64,000 bases of DNA from the NCBI GenBank assembly GCA_028288165.1, contig JAQBOG010000024.1, positions 123,321 to 187,320 of the forward strand, read 5' to 3'. Positions 55,880 through 63,860 of the stretch are shown here, piece after piece. Position 1 is the stretch's first letter. Every line of letters starts with the position of its first letter. The stretch is from Sphingobacteriales bacterium. GTDB taxonomy: Bacteria > Bacteroidota > Bacteroidia > Sphingobacteriales > Sphingobacteriaceae. A model generated the notes under the pieces. It saw nothing but the letters and a program-made list of their open reading frames with translations. It ran no database searches and was not told the origin of the DNA. Position numbers and translations under genes: made by a program.

Positions 55880-55919
55880 ACTTATTCCACAATAGGTTTA
55901 AACTTATTGTAGAATAAGT
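55880..55919. promoter_or_regulatory. 15-bp inverted repeat upstream of nrdBA
   Basis: ACTTATTCCACAATA (55880-55894) is the reverse complement of TATTGTAGAATAAGT (55905-55919) with one mismatch, separated by 10 bp. No T-run follows. It lies about 130 bp before the predicted nrd promoter, so an operator is possible; it does not match the NrdR box. Confidence 0.5.
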
Positions 55920-55948
55920 ATAATATGTCTAATGGTTTTGTTGTTAAA

Positions 55949-55998
55949 AGCAAGAACGTTTTACATATTTCTTCTCACATCAAATGTGTGTAAAACTT
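55949..55998. promoter_or_regulatory. nested inverted repeats upstream of nrdBA
   Basis: GTTTTACA (55958-55965) pairs with TGTAAAAC (55988-55995), flanked by GCAA/TTGC, and encloses CACAT-CAA-ATGTG. This is an operator-like or cruciform structure about 50 bp before the TATCTTTG promoter. No known factor binding site is recognised. Confidence 0.45.
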
Positions 55999-56043
55999 GC
56001 GGTTTGTTTAAAACTTGAAAATACACGCTACCTCTTCAAGCCC

Positions 56044-56051
56044 TATCTTTG
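56044..56051 (+). promoter_or_regulatory. TAnnTTTG-type -7 element of the nrdBA transcript
   Basis: TATCTTTG matches TAnnTTTG. The predicted start near 56055 gives an unusually long leader of about 265 nt before nrdB. The -33 box is weak (CTTG at 56014-56017 is too far away), so this is a moderate call. Confidence 0.5.
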
Positions 56052-56054
56052 TAT

Positions 56055-56319
56055 TGCAAAATTTAAAAATTATCAGGTTTGCAGCGCTGTGTTAAAACAA
56101 CGATTAATTTGAGCCATGTGTAGTAAATCATGGATTGATTTGCAACCTTAAATAGCAGGAAATCAAGGTATTCTGTTGCAAGTCCGGAAACGGCCTATAT
56201 TATTTATTAAAGCTTTCACATATTAGGATTTGATAAAGATTCTCAAATTTCATCCTTTTTAAGGCTTGAACATTTCGTCGTCTTTTGTCAAATTCCAATT
56301 AAAATATAAACTCCGGCAT
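56055..56319 (+). promoter_or_regulatory. structured leader of nrdBA, candidate cis-regulatory RNA
   Basis: The leader contains, in order, the hairpin AAATCA/TGATTT (56125-56141), and a stem TTGCAA-CCTT / AAGG-TTGCAA (56140-56149 with 56165-56168 and 56176-56181). A GAAA tetraloop hairpin CCG-GAAA-CGG follows (56184-56193). Near the end, AGGAT-TTGA / TCAA-ATCCT (56225-56256) is followed by TTTT and resembles an attenuator terminator. An alternative fold TTCTG-TTGCAAGTC-CGGAA (56171-56189) resembles the P5 loop of cobalamin riboswitches, but the downstream conserved CCGC/CTGT segments are missing. I therefore do not name a class. Confidence 0.5.
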
Positions 56320-57294
56320 ATGAATCAAGAAAATGAAATTCTTCTGAGAGAAAACAAAGATCGCTTTGTGATTCTCCCCATTAATTACCCGGCCATTTGG
56401 GAAATGTATAAAAAAAGTCAGGCGAGTTTCTGGACTGCAGAGGAGATCGATTTATCAAGTGATAATAAGGATTGGGAGAATTTAAATGTTGGCGAAAAGC
56501 ATTTCATATCTCATATTTTAGCATTTTTTGCAGCAAGCGACGGGATTGTAAACGAAAATCTTGCTGTTAATTTTATGAGTGAAGTTCAGGTACCAGAAGC
56601 AAGATGTTTTTATGGTTTCCAGATCATGATGGAAAATATCCACTCAGAAACTTATGCACTACTTATAGACACCTATATTAAAGATCCGGCAGAGAAAAAT
56701 AGATTGTTTCATGCCATTGATACCGTTCCTTGCGTTCAGAAAAAAGCACAGTGGGCTTTGAAGTGGATTAATAACGGGAACTTTGCACAACGTTTGGTCG
56801 CTTTTGCTGCGGTTGAAGGTATTTTCTTTTCAGGAAGTTTTTGCTCCATTTTCTGGTTAAAGAAGCGAGGATTAATGCCCGGCTTAACTTTTAGTAATGA
56901 ACTTATTTCTCGTGATGAAGGTATGCATTGCGAATTTGCTTGCTTGTTATACAGTATGTTAAACGAAAAATTAAGCAAAGAAGAGGTTACAGAAATTATT
57001 GCTGATGCTGTTGAGATTGAAAAAGAATTTGTTACTGATGCATTACCGGTAAAATTAATCGGCATGAATGCTGTGCTAATGAGTCAGTATATCGAGTTTG
57101 TTGCCGACAGATGGTTACAAGAACTAGGTTACGATAAACTTTATAACGCTACTAACCCGTTTGATTTCATGGAGATGATTTCACTTCAGGGAAAAACGAA
57201 CTTCTTCGAAAAACGTGTAGGCGATTACCAGAAAAGCGGCGTATTAAGTTCTGATACGAAAGGGCAGTCGTTTTCAATGGATGAAGATTTTTAA
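56320..57294 (+). CDS. nrdB: ribonucleotide-diphosphate reductase subunit beta (class I)
   Basis: The beta subunit houses the di-iron centre and tyrosyl radical for deoxyribonucleotide synthesis. The protein has 324 residues from the ATG at 56320, giving [20 protein letters not shown]; a longer frame from a TTG at 56266 is not family-like. The first metal site is visible in [15 protein letters not shown], where Glu, His (+3) and Tyr (+7) match the E-x2-H-x3-Y of the radical-bearing class Ia enzyme. [19 protein letters not shown] and [16 protein letters not shown] carry the remaining ligands. The C-terminus ends SFSMDEDF, the tail that docks on alpha. nrdA follows after 247 bp of repeat DNA. 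Confidence 0.95.
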   Translation: MNQENEILLRENKDRFVILPINYPAIWEMYKKSQASFWTAEEIDLSSDNKDWENLNVGEKHFISHILAFFAASDGIVNENLAVNFMSEVQVPEARCFYGFQIMMENIHSETYALLIDTYIKDPAEKNRLFHAIDTVPCVQKKAQWALKWINNGNFAQRLVAFAAVEGIFFSGSFCSIFWLKKRGLMPGLTFSNELISRDEGMHCEFACLLYSMLNEKLSKEEVTEIIADAVEIEKEFVTDALPVKLIGMNAVLMSQYIEFVADRWLQELGYDKLYNATNPFDFMEMISLQGKTNFFEKRVGDYQKSGVLSSDTKGQSFSMDEDF

Positions 57295-57541
57295 GGGAGA
57301 TGTGAGATGCTAGAATTTAGATGTGAGAGATAGCATACTCAAATAAAATTAAGAATAAAGTGTAAAAAGAGTAATAGTGATTTGTAAGTACTCAAATCTA
57401 TGTAAACATAAATAATAAGAATGGGGGTAGAAAATTTGCTAATTCTCAAATCTAATATCTCACTTCTTAAATCTAATATGAAGGAGATAGATGATTTGCT
57501 AGTTCTCAAATCTAATATCTCATTTCTCAAATCTCAATCAG
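57295..57541. repeat. low-complexity repeat tract between nrdB and nrdA
   Basis: The spacer is largely built from CTCAAATCTAATATCTCA-type units repeated with variation (57430-57462, 57500-57538) and their inverse GAGATNTNAGA (57297-57330). GATGATTTGCTAGTTCTC recurs in modified form. No gene or promoter is apparent, so nrdB and nrdA are probably still co-transcribed through it. Confidence 0.6.
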
Positions 57542-59917
57542 ATGTTTGTAATAAAAAGAGACGGAAAAAAAGAGTCGGTTAAGTTCGACAAGATAACAGC
57601 ACGTATAGAGAAACTGTGCTATGGTTTTAATCAATTGGTAGATCCGATTGATGTGGCTAAAAAGGTAATTGAGGGATTATATGATGGCGTTACAACATCA
57701 GAGCTAGATAACCTTGCAGCAGAAACTGCAGCTTCTTTAACTACAAAACATCCAGATTATGCGTTATTGGCTTCTAGGATAGCAGTATCAAATTTGCATA
57801 AAAATACTATCAAGTCGTTTTCTGAAACGATGAGATTGCTGCATAAGTACATTGATCCAAAAACACAAAAGAATGCCGCTTTATTAGCTGATGACATTTG
57901 GGAAATCATCGAAGCAAACGCTGAAGCACTTGATAGTACTATCATTTACGATCGTGATTTTGGCTTTGATTACTTCGGTTTCAAAACTCTTGAGAAATCT
58001 TACTTATTGAAGCTAGACGGTAAGATTGCTGAAAGACCGCAACATTTGTTTATGCGAGTTTCTGTTGGGATTCATAAAGAGGATATCGACAGTGTGATCA
58101 AAACATACAACTTGATGAGCGAGCGTTGGTTTACTCATGCTACGCCAACTTTATTTAATGCGGGTACTCCAAAACCACAAATGTCATCATGCTTTTTGTT
58201 AACCATGAAAGATGATAGCATTGACGGAATTTACGATACCTTAAAGCAAACAGCCAAAATTTCTCAAAGTGCTGGCGGTATCGGCTTAAGCATTCATAAT
58301 GTACGTGCAACTGGTTCTTACATCAGTGGTACAAACGGTACAAGTAACGGAATTATCCCGATGCTTCAAGTGTTTAATGACACGGCGAGATATGTAGATC
58401 AAGGTGGAGGTAAACGTAAGGGAGCTTTTGCAATTTATTTAGAGCCTTGGCATGCGGATGTTTTCGAGTTTTTAGACCTTCGTAAAAATCATGGTAAAGA
58501 AGAAATGCGTGCCCGTGATTTATTTTATGCTTTATGGATTTCTGATTTGTTCATGAAACGTGTAGAAGCAGATGGCGATTGGAGCTTATTCTGCCCGCAT
58601 GAAGCACCTGGTTTAGCAGATTGTTTTGGAGAAGAATTCGAAGCTTTATATACCAGTTACGAATTGGAAGGCCGTGCTAGAAAAGTAGTGAAAGCACAAG
58701 AATTATGGTTTGCAATTTTAGATGCCCAGGTTGAAACTGGAACTCCTTATATGCTTTATAAGGATGCGGCAAACAGTAAATCGAACCAGCAGAATTTAGG
58801 TACTATCAAGAGCTCGAACTTATGTACTGAAATTATTGAATATACTTCTGCAGACGAAATTGCAGTTTGTAATTTAGCTTCGTTAGCGTTACCGCGATAT
58901 GTAATTAATGGCAAGTTTGATCATGATAAACTATATGAAGTAACCTACCAAGCGACAGTAAATCTGAACAAGATTATCGATCATAATTACTACCCGGTAA
59001 TTGAAGCTCAAAATTCCAATTTACGCCACAGACCAATTGGTTTAGGTGTACAAGGATTAGCAGATGCATTTATCTTGTTGCGTTTACCGTTCGAAAGTGC
59101 GGAAGCAAAACAATTAAACATCGAAATTTTTGAAACGATCTATTTTGCAGCGATGACTGCATCTAAGGATTTAGCAATAAAAGAAGGAGCTTACGAAACT
59201 TTCAACGGTTCACCACTTTCTAAAGGTAAATTCCAGTTTGATTTGTGGAATGTAACCCCCGATACAAAACGTTGGGATTGGGAATCTCTTCGTACGGAAG
59301 TTGTAAAACATGGTGTACGTAACTCCTTATTAGTTGCACCAATGCCAACAGCTTCTACCTCTCAAATTTTAGGGAATAACGAATGCTTTGAGCCATATAC
59401 TTCAAATATTTACACTCGTCGTGTATTGAGTGGTGAGTTTATTGTGGTGAACAAATACTTGCTTCGTGATCTTGTAAATCTTGGCTTATGGGATAATAAC
59501 ATGAAAAACCGAATTATTTCAGCAAATGGTTCAGTTCAGGATATTCCAGAAATACCACAGGATATTAAAGAGCTTTACAAATCTGTATGGGAAATTAAGA
59601 TGAGAACAATCATCGATATGGCTGCTGATCGTGGAGCTTATATCTGCCAATCTCAATCTTTAAACCTTTTTGTGAGTTCGCCAAATGCTTCAAAACTAAC
59701 CTCTATGCATTTTTACGCATGGAAAAAAGGATTGAAAACTGGTATGTACTATTTACGTACTCAAGCTGCAAGTCAAGCGATTAAGTTTACTGTTGAGAAC
59801 CAAGGTGGTAAAACGATGGAACCAATGATTCCAGAACATGTAACCGAGATTGTTGACGAAATTCCTGATGGACCAGTTTGCTCAATGGAAGAAGGTTGTA
59901 TTAGCTGTTCAGGTTGA
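57542..59917 (+). CDS. nrdA: ribonucleoside-diphosphate reductase subunit alpha (class I)
   Basis: The catalytic subunit reduces ribonucleotides at the 2' position. The protein has 791 residues. An ATP-cone (about 1-90, [20 protein letters not shown]) gives allosteric activity control. The ten-stranded barrel contains [20 protein letters not shown] (first redox Cys), [20 protein letters not shown] (thiyl-radical region with the Cys and Glu), [14 protein letters not shown] and [16 protein letters not shown]. The C-terminal tail [12 protein letters not shown] holds the shuttle cysteines. The gene is intact and pairs with nrdB upstream. This is the eukaryote-like class Ia type. Confidence 0.96.
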   Translation: MFVIKRDGKKESVKFDKITARIEKLCYGFNQLVDPIDVAKKVIEGLYDGVTTSELDNLAAETAASLTTKHPDYALLASRIAVSNLHKNTIKSFSETMRLLHKYIDPKTQKNAALLADDIWEIIEANAEALDSTIIYDRDFGFDYFGFKTLEKSYLLKLDGKIAERPQHLFMRVSVGIHKEDIDSVIKTYNLMSERWFTHATPTLFNAGTPKPQMSSCFLLTMKDDSIDGIYDTLKQTAKISQSAGGIGLSIHNVRATGSYISGTNGTSNGIIPMLQVFNDTARYVDQGGGKRKGAFAIYLEPWHADVFEFLDLRKNHGKEEMRARDLFYALWISDLFMKRVEADGDWSLFCPHEAPGLADCFGEEFEALYTSYELEGRARKVVKAQELWFAILDAQVETGTPYMLYKDAANSKSNQQNLGTIKSSNLCTEIIEYTSADEIAVCNLASLALPRYVINGKFDHDKLYEVTYQATVNLNKIIDHNYYPVIEAQNSNLRHRPIGLGVQGLADAFILLRLPFESAEAKQLNIEIFETIYFAAMTASKDLAIKEGAYETFNGSPLSKGKFQFDLWNVTPDTKRWDWESLRTEVVKHGVRNSLLVAPMPTASTSQILGNNECFEPYTSNIYTRRVLSGEFIVVNKYLLRDLVNLGLWDNNMKNRIISANGSVQDIPEIPQDIKELYKSVWEIKMRTIIDMAADRGAYICQSQSLNLFVSSPNASKLTSMHFYAWKKGLKTGMYYLRTQAASQAIKFTVENQGGKTMEPMIPEHVTEIVDEIPDGPVCSMEEGCISCSG

Positions 59918-59924
59918 TCGTTTT

Positions 59925-59990
59925 TTGTCCATGGTCGATAGTCTATAGTCGATAGTTCATGGGAATGGGTGATAGTCGATAGTTAAATAA
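59925..59990. repeat. short direct repeats after nrdA (ATAGTCGATAGTT units)
   Basis: Between nrdA and the dispersed repeat copy C lie about four imperfect copies of GTCGATAGT / ATAGTCGATAGTT (59935-59985). Similar low-complexity tracts fill other spacers of this window. No gene is present here. Confidence 0.5.
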
Positions 59991-60008
59991 AATAGCTGAC
60001 GGCTGATT

Positions 60009-60100
60009 GCGTGAGTGATTGAAGGGGAAAGCCCGGAAAGCCGGATTTCCTCCGGCTTGAGGACTTGTACCGGAAAGCACGACCCTCTTGGGGCACGCCC
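60009..60100 (-). repeat. dispersed structured intergenic repeat, copy C
   Basis: On the minus strand it reads GGGCGTGCCCC, a short hairpin, GTGCTTTCCG, AAGTCCTC, then the hairpin AGCCGGAGGAAATCCGGCT, GGGCTTTCC and the end TCAATCACTCACGC. It shares the block order and ends of copies A and B. No T-run or open frame is associated. Confidence 0.75.
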
Positions 60101-60175
60101 AAATCTATTTCTTAAACATATTCATATTAGAGGTTGATTTCTTACAAGATTCAACCTCTTTTTGTATCTTAATAA

Positions 60176-60379
60176 ATGACAAAACACGAAATTATTTCAT
60201 GTGAGCGTTGTAATACCCGGATAGAATGCAAAGCGAACGCTTATACAAAATGCCAATGCAGTGCTGTACAATTGAGTATAAATGAGGTACAGTACATTAG
60301 TGAATTATTTGACGGCTGCATGTGTGCGAAGTGTTTGTTAGAGATTCAGCAGGAATATAGGACGAGCTTGGAGTCGTGA
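60176..60379 (+). CDS. cysteine-rich CWC family protein
   Basis: This is a small protein of 67 residues. Eight cysteines are arranged as C-x2-C (SCERCN), CKA, C-x-C (TKCQCS) and C-x-C-x2-C (GCMCAKC), which suggests one or two zinc sites. The length and the first half (HEIISCERCNTRIECKANAY) match the CWC family, whose function is unknown. It is cytosolic, with no signal peptide. It stands alone between repeat tracts. Confidence 0.8.
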   Translation: MTKHEIISCERCNTRIECKANAYTKCQCSAVQLSINEVQYISELFDGCMCAKCLLEIQQEYRTSLES

Positions 60380-60485
60380 GTAGGAAAGACGGAAAGTCAG
60401 GAATACAGCAAATCAACTTACAACCTAGAACTTATAACTTTCAACTTGACTTTCAACTTATAACCTACAACTAAGTGTAAAAACG
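60380..60485. repeat. low-complexity tract (CTTATAACTTTCAACTT units)
   Basis: The sequence is built from CAACTTACAACCT / CTTTCAACTT / CTTATAACCTACAAC repeats, a pyrimidine-rich counterpart of the tract at 49095. It precedes fabG and includes no gene. The fabG promoter is not evident in it. Confidence 0.5.
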
Positions 60486-60512
60486 TTATTTTCACATTTT
60501 TAAAATTTGAAT

Positions 60513-61256
60513 ATGAAATTACTTGAAGGAAAAACAGCATTAATAACTGGGGCATCAAAAGGAATTGGTCGAAAAATAGCTGAAAAATTCGCTGAACATG
60601 GCGCTAATGTGGCATTTACATATTTGTCGTCTGTCGAAAAAGGTGAGGCTTTAGAACAAGAATTGAAACAAGCAGGTACCCGTGTAAAAGGTTATCGTTC
60701 GGATGCGTCGAAATTTGATGAAGCCGAGAAATTAATAAATGACGTGGTTGCTGAATTTGGTGCTTTGGATATCGTAGTAAATAATGCCGGTATCACAAAA
60801 GATGGCTTATTGATGCGAATGAGCGAAGAAAACTGGGATGATGTGATTAATGTGAATTTGAAATCGATTTTTAACATTACTAAAGCAGCATCAAAAGTAA
60901 TGATGAAGAATCGTAAAGGTGTTTTTGTAAACTTAAGTTCAGTTGTTGGTGTTCAGGGTAATGCTGGTCAAGCAAATTATGCTGCTTCAAAATCAGGTAT
61001 TATCGGTTTCTCTAAATCTGTAGCTAAAGAGCTGGGTTCACGTAATATTCGTACCAATGTAGTTGCTCCGGGCTTCATTCGCACAGAAATGACAGATGTG
61101 CTTGATCCAAAAGTTGTACAGGGTTGGGAAGCTGGAATTCCATTAAAACGTGCTGGCGAACCGGAAGATGTGGCGAATGTTTGTGTGTTTTTAGCTTCTG
61201 ATATGAGTGCTTATATTACTGGCCAAGTGATACCTGTTTGTGGGGGAATGTTGTAG
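60513..61256 (+). CDS. fabG: 3-oxoacyl-[acyl-carrier-protein] reductase
   Basis: FabG is the NADPH-dependent reductase of the second step of fatty acid elongation. The protein has 247 residues from the ATG at 60513, giving MKLLEGKTALITGASKGIGR; a TTG two codons upstream is less likely. The short-chain dehydrogenase motifs are intact: the Gly-rich TGASKGIG, NNAG, and the catalytic Ser-Tyr-Lys in NLSSVVGVQGNAGQANYAAS with the following K. RTEMTDVL and the C-terminal YITGQVIPVCGGML are FabG-like. No other fab gene is adjacent, so a different ketoreductase role is possible, but the motifs strongly resemble FabG. Confidence 0.9.
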   Translation: MKLLEGKTALITGASKGIGRKIAEKFAEHGANVAFTYLSSVEKGEALEQELKQAGTRVKGYRSDASKFDEAEKLINDVVAEFGALDIVVNNAGITKDGLLMRMSEENWDDVINVNLKSIFNITKAASKVMMKNRKGVFVNLSSVVGVQGNAGQANYAASKSGIIGFSKSVAKELGSRNIRTNVVAPGFIRTEMTDVLDPKVVQGWEAGIPLKRAGEPEDVANVCVFLASDMSAYITGQVIPVCGGML

Positions 61257-61298
61257 GTTGTGAGTTGTGAGTTGTGTGGGTTGTGGGTTGTGAGGTGC
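61257..61298. repeat. short tandem repeats after fabG (GTTGTGA units)
   Basis: GGTTGTGAGTTGTGAGTTGT continues with TGGGTTGTGGGTTGTGAGG. Heptamer-like GTTGTGA/GTTGTGG copies follow the fabG stop directly. This belongs with the other low-complexity tracts of the window. Confidence 0.5.
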
Positions 61299-61386
61299 TT
61301 GTCATTTCGACCTAAGGAGAAAATTTGGTTGTGAGATTGGACTGACTGCTTGCTAGAGATCTCACAGCTACGCTCTGAGATGACAA
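61299..61386. repeat. palindromic TTGTCAT...ATGACAA intergenic element
   Basis: The element begins TTGTCATTTCGACCTAAGG and ends CGCTCTGAGATGACAA. Its termini are imperfect inverted repeats (TTGTCATTTCGA against TCTGAGATGACAA), and an AGATCTCA...TGAGAT stem lies inside. It resembles a MITE/REP-like palindrome familiar from Bacteroidota genomes; there is no transposase here. Confidence 0.6.
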
Positions 61387-61442
61387 ACGCAAATGACAGA
61401 ATTAAAGAGAATAAATTGTAATGTTCTAAATAATTAAAATCC

Positions 61443-63527
61443 TTGTTATTACAAATTCAATTTACTCCGACTTTAATTTTATGGTTATTAGGATGCCTGA
61501 TATTGGGTGTCGCTTATGCCTTTATTCTATATGGTTCAAGCCATAAATTAGGAAAAAATTTTCAAAATATCTTGTTTGTGATAAGGGCTATATCGGTTTC
61601 GATAATAGCCTTTTTACTTTTTGCACCCTTAGTAAAGTCGACAAATAAGACGCTTGAAAAGCCTTTAATTATATTAGCACAAGACAATTCCGCCTCTATC
61701 GGGCTTGCCAGGTCGAGTAAATTTAAGCCAGGAATTTATTCAAAAGAGTTACTTGAATTAGAGAAATCATTAGCGAAAGAGTATGAGGTAAGATCATATA
61801 ACTTTGGTAATTCAGTAAAAAGAAATCTCAATTTCAGCTTTACAGAAAAACAAAGCGATTTGGCATCGGTGTTTAAACTAATAAATGATCAGTTTGCTAA
61901 CCGGAATGTGGGGGCAGTAGTTTTAGCTACTGATGGTATCTATAATCGTGGCGGAAATCCGCAATATGGCAGTGAGAATCTGAAAGCGCCAATTTACACC
62001 ATCGCTTTAGGCGATACTGTTCCGAAAAGAGACTTGCTTATTTCCAACATCAATTATAACAACATAGCGTATTTAGATAATCAGTTTCAACTGGAAGTAA
62101 GTATTGAAGCTTTCCAAAGTAAGGGGACTTTTAGTAAACTGACGGTAAGCGACAATCAAGGTGTCGTTTTTTCAAAACCCGTGACGATTAACTCTAATGA
62201 ATACAGGCAAACTATTCCTGTTACGTTATTGGCTAAGCGGAAAGGGATACAAAGATTTAACATTGCTTTACAATCAATTACTAATGAACTTTCAATCCTA
62301 AATAATTGGCAAACATTGTTTGTAGATGTGATTGATGGCAAACAAAATGTGTTGATTATCGCAAACGCTCCTCATCCTGATTTGAGTGCGTTAAAACAAG
62401 CGATTGAAATAAATAAAAATTATGCTGTTAAAATCGCTTTTCCCGATGCGATTAATAACGAAGATATTGAGAAAGCAGGATTGATCATTCTGCACCAGCT
62501 TCCATCCCTAACTAATTCGGCGCAGTTTATTTTATCAAGAATTAAGTCAAAGCCCACTTTATTTATTCTTGGCTTACAATCTGCAACAGCCGCATTTTCA
62601 TCAGCACAATCATTAGTAAATGTAGCTTCATCTGGGAATGCAAGTCAGGAGGCAATAGCCAGTATTTCGAAAGATTTTTATGCATTTACTTTAAGTGATA
62701 GTACCAAAACTAAGCTGCAAAACTTTAGGCCCTTATTAAGCCCCTTTGGTAGTTATACCTTAAAAGGAGCAAGTACAACCTTATTGAATCAACAAATTGG
62801 TAAGGTTGTAACGGGGATGCCTTTACTGGTTTTTGGTGATGAAGGCGGCCATAAAATTGGTGTGCTGAGCGGTGAAGGTTTGTGGAAATGGCGATTAGAG
62901 GAGTTTCAGGAAAGTGGAAATCACAATGCCGTAAACGAATTAGTGAATAAAACTGTTCAATACCTATCAAGTCGGGATGATAAACGGAAATTTAGAGTTT
63001 ACACCTCAAAAAATACGTTTGACGAACAGGAACACATTATTTTAAATGCAGAATTGTATAACGATGCTTATGAACTGATAAATACTCCAGAAGTAAGCAT
63101 TTCATTGAAAAATAAGGCCGGGAAAAATTATAACTATATATTCTCAAAAGAAGGAAACGCCTATAAGCTGGATGCGGGGATTTTGCCAACTGGTGAATAT
63201 AGTTATGAAGGGAAAACTCAATTAGGCTCCAAAAGATATATTGCTTCGGGGCAGTTTGTTATAACCGAGCAACAAGCAGAATTACAGCAAACAGTTGCAA
63301 ATCATCAAATGCTTTATGCACTTTCTGAACAAAGCGGCGGTAAAATGATATTTCCAGATCAGGTTTCCGGGCTAAAGACGATGATTGCAGCAAACGAAAA
63401 TGTGAAGACCTTATCTTATCAAGACAGTAAGTATGAAGAAGTAATTGATTTGAAAACGATCTTCTTTTTGATAATAGGGCTCTTGACTATCGAGTGGTTC
63501 TCAAGAAAACGAAACGGGGAAATTTAG
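61443..63527 (+). CDS. VWA-type membrane protein of Bacteroidota, BatA-like
   Basis: The protein has 694 residues from a TTG start at 61443, since no in-frame ATG precedes the first helix. Two N-terminal transmembrane helices (about 9-32, 40-62) are followed by a von Willebrand A-like domain starting IILAQDNSASIGL, with a DxSxS metal-ion-dependent adhesion motif, and LATDGIYNRGGNP. A second part (about 200-590) has immunoglobulin-like and GATase-like stretches. One helix lies at the C-terminus (IFFLIIGLLTIEWF). The soluble part is probably periplasmic. Its function is unknown. The stop overlaps by 4 bp with the convergent FtsB-like gene. Confidence 0.75.
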   Translation: MLLQIQFTPTLILWLLGCLILGVAYAFILYGSSHKLGKNFQNILFVIRAISVSIIAFLLFAPLVKSTNKTLEKPLIILAQDNSASIGLARSSKFKPGIYSKELLELEKSLAKEYEVRSYNFGNSVKRNLNFSFTEKQSDLASVFKLINDQFANRNVGAVVLATDGIYNRGGNPQYGSENLKAPIYTIALGDTVPKRDLLISNINYNNIAYLDNQFQLEVSIEAFQSKGTFSKLTVSDNQGVVFSKPVTINSNEYRQTIPVTLLAKRKGIQRFNIALQSITNELSILNNWQTLFVDVIDGKQNVLIIANAPHPDLSALKQAIEINKNYAVKIAFPDAINNEDIEKAGLIILHQLPSLTNSAQFILSRIKSKPTLFILGLQSATAAFSSAQSLVNVASSGNASQEAIASISKDFYAFTLSDSTKTKLQNFRPLLSPFGSYTLKGASTTLLNQQIGKVVTGMPLLVFGDEGGHKIGVLSGEGLWKWRLEEFQESGNHNAVNELVNKTVQYLSSRDDKRKFRVYTSKNTFDEQEHIILNAELYNDAYELINTPEVSISLKNKAGKNYNYIFSKEGNAYKLDAGILPTGEYSYEGKTQLGSKRYIASGQFVITEQQAELQQTVANHQMLYALSEQSGGKMIFPDQVSGLKTMIAANENVKTLSYQDSKYEEVIDLKTIFFLIIGLLTIEWFSRKRNGEI

Positions 63528-63838
63528 AATAAGGATTTATCTTCTTCTGGTTGCTCTTTTACAATTACAAAAATATCTTCGTTATCTTTTTTCATCAGAT
63601 ATTTTTCACGTGCAAATTTTTCAAGCATTTCGCGGTTGGTAGTTAGCTCATCCAAATCCTTAATCGCTTTTTCACTTTCTTTAGTGTAAAACTCTTTTTC
63701 TTCCTCAAGCTTAGTAACCTGAGTATGGTATTCGTATTGTGACATTAAATCATTTCGGTCAAAAAACAACATCCAAACTGCGAAAGCAAATGCTGCCAGA
63801 AAGTATTTATTGCCAAATAGGCTTAAAAATCGGTTCAT
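63524..63838 (-). CDS. FtsB/DivIC-like septum formation initiator family protein
   Basis: This is a cell-division protein of the FtsB/FtsL/FtsQ-like subcomplex at the septum. The protein has 104 residues with a single transmembrane helix (about 12-26, LAAFAFAVWMLFF), followed by a coiled coil (about 36-75, TKLEEEKEFYTKESEKAI and similar) and the typical EKFAREKYLMKKDNEDIFVI. It is convergent with the VWA gene, overlapping by 4 bp. The region upstream of its start (63861 onward) is a heptamer tandem array, so its promoter must lie in or beyond the repeats. Confidence 0.87.
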   Translation of the reverse strand: MNRFLSLFGNKYFLAAFAFAVWMLFFDRNDLMSQYEYHTQVTKLEEEKEFYTKESEKAIKDLDELTTNREMLEKFAREKYLMKKDNEDIFVIVKEQPEEDKSLF

Positions 63839-63860
63839 TGTTGTTAAGATATGAAATATT

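Noticed and set aside
57339..57530. 63-codon minus-strand frame between nrdB and nrdA
   Set aside because: It is a translation of degenerate repeat units (repeated ISKFST/LDLRSEILDLR-like stretches) with no independent support.
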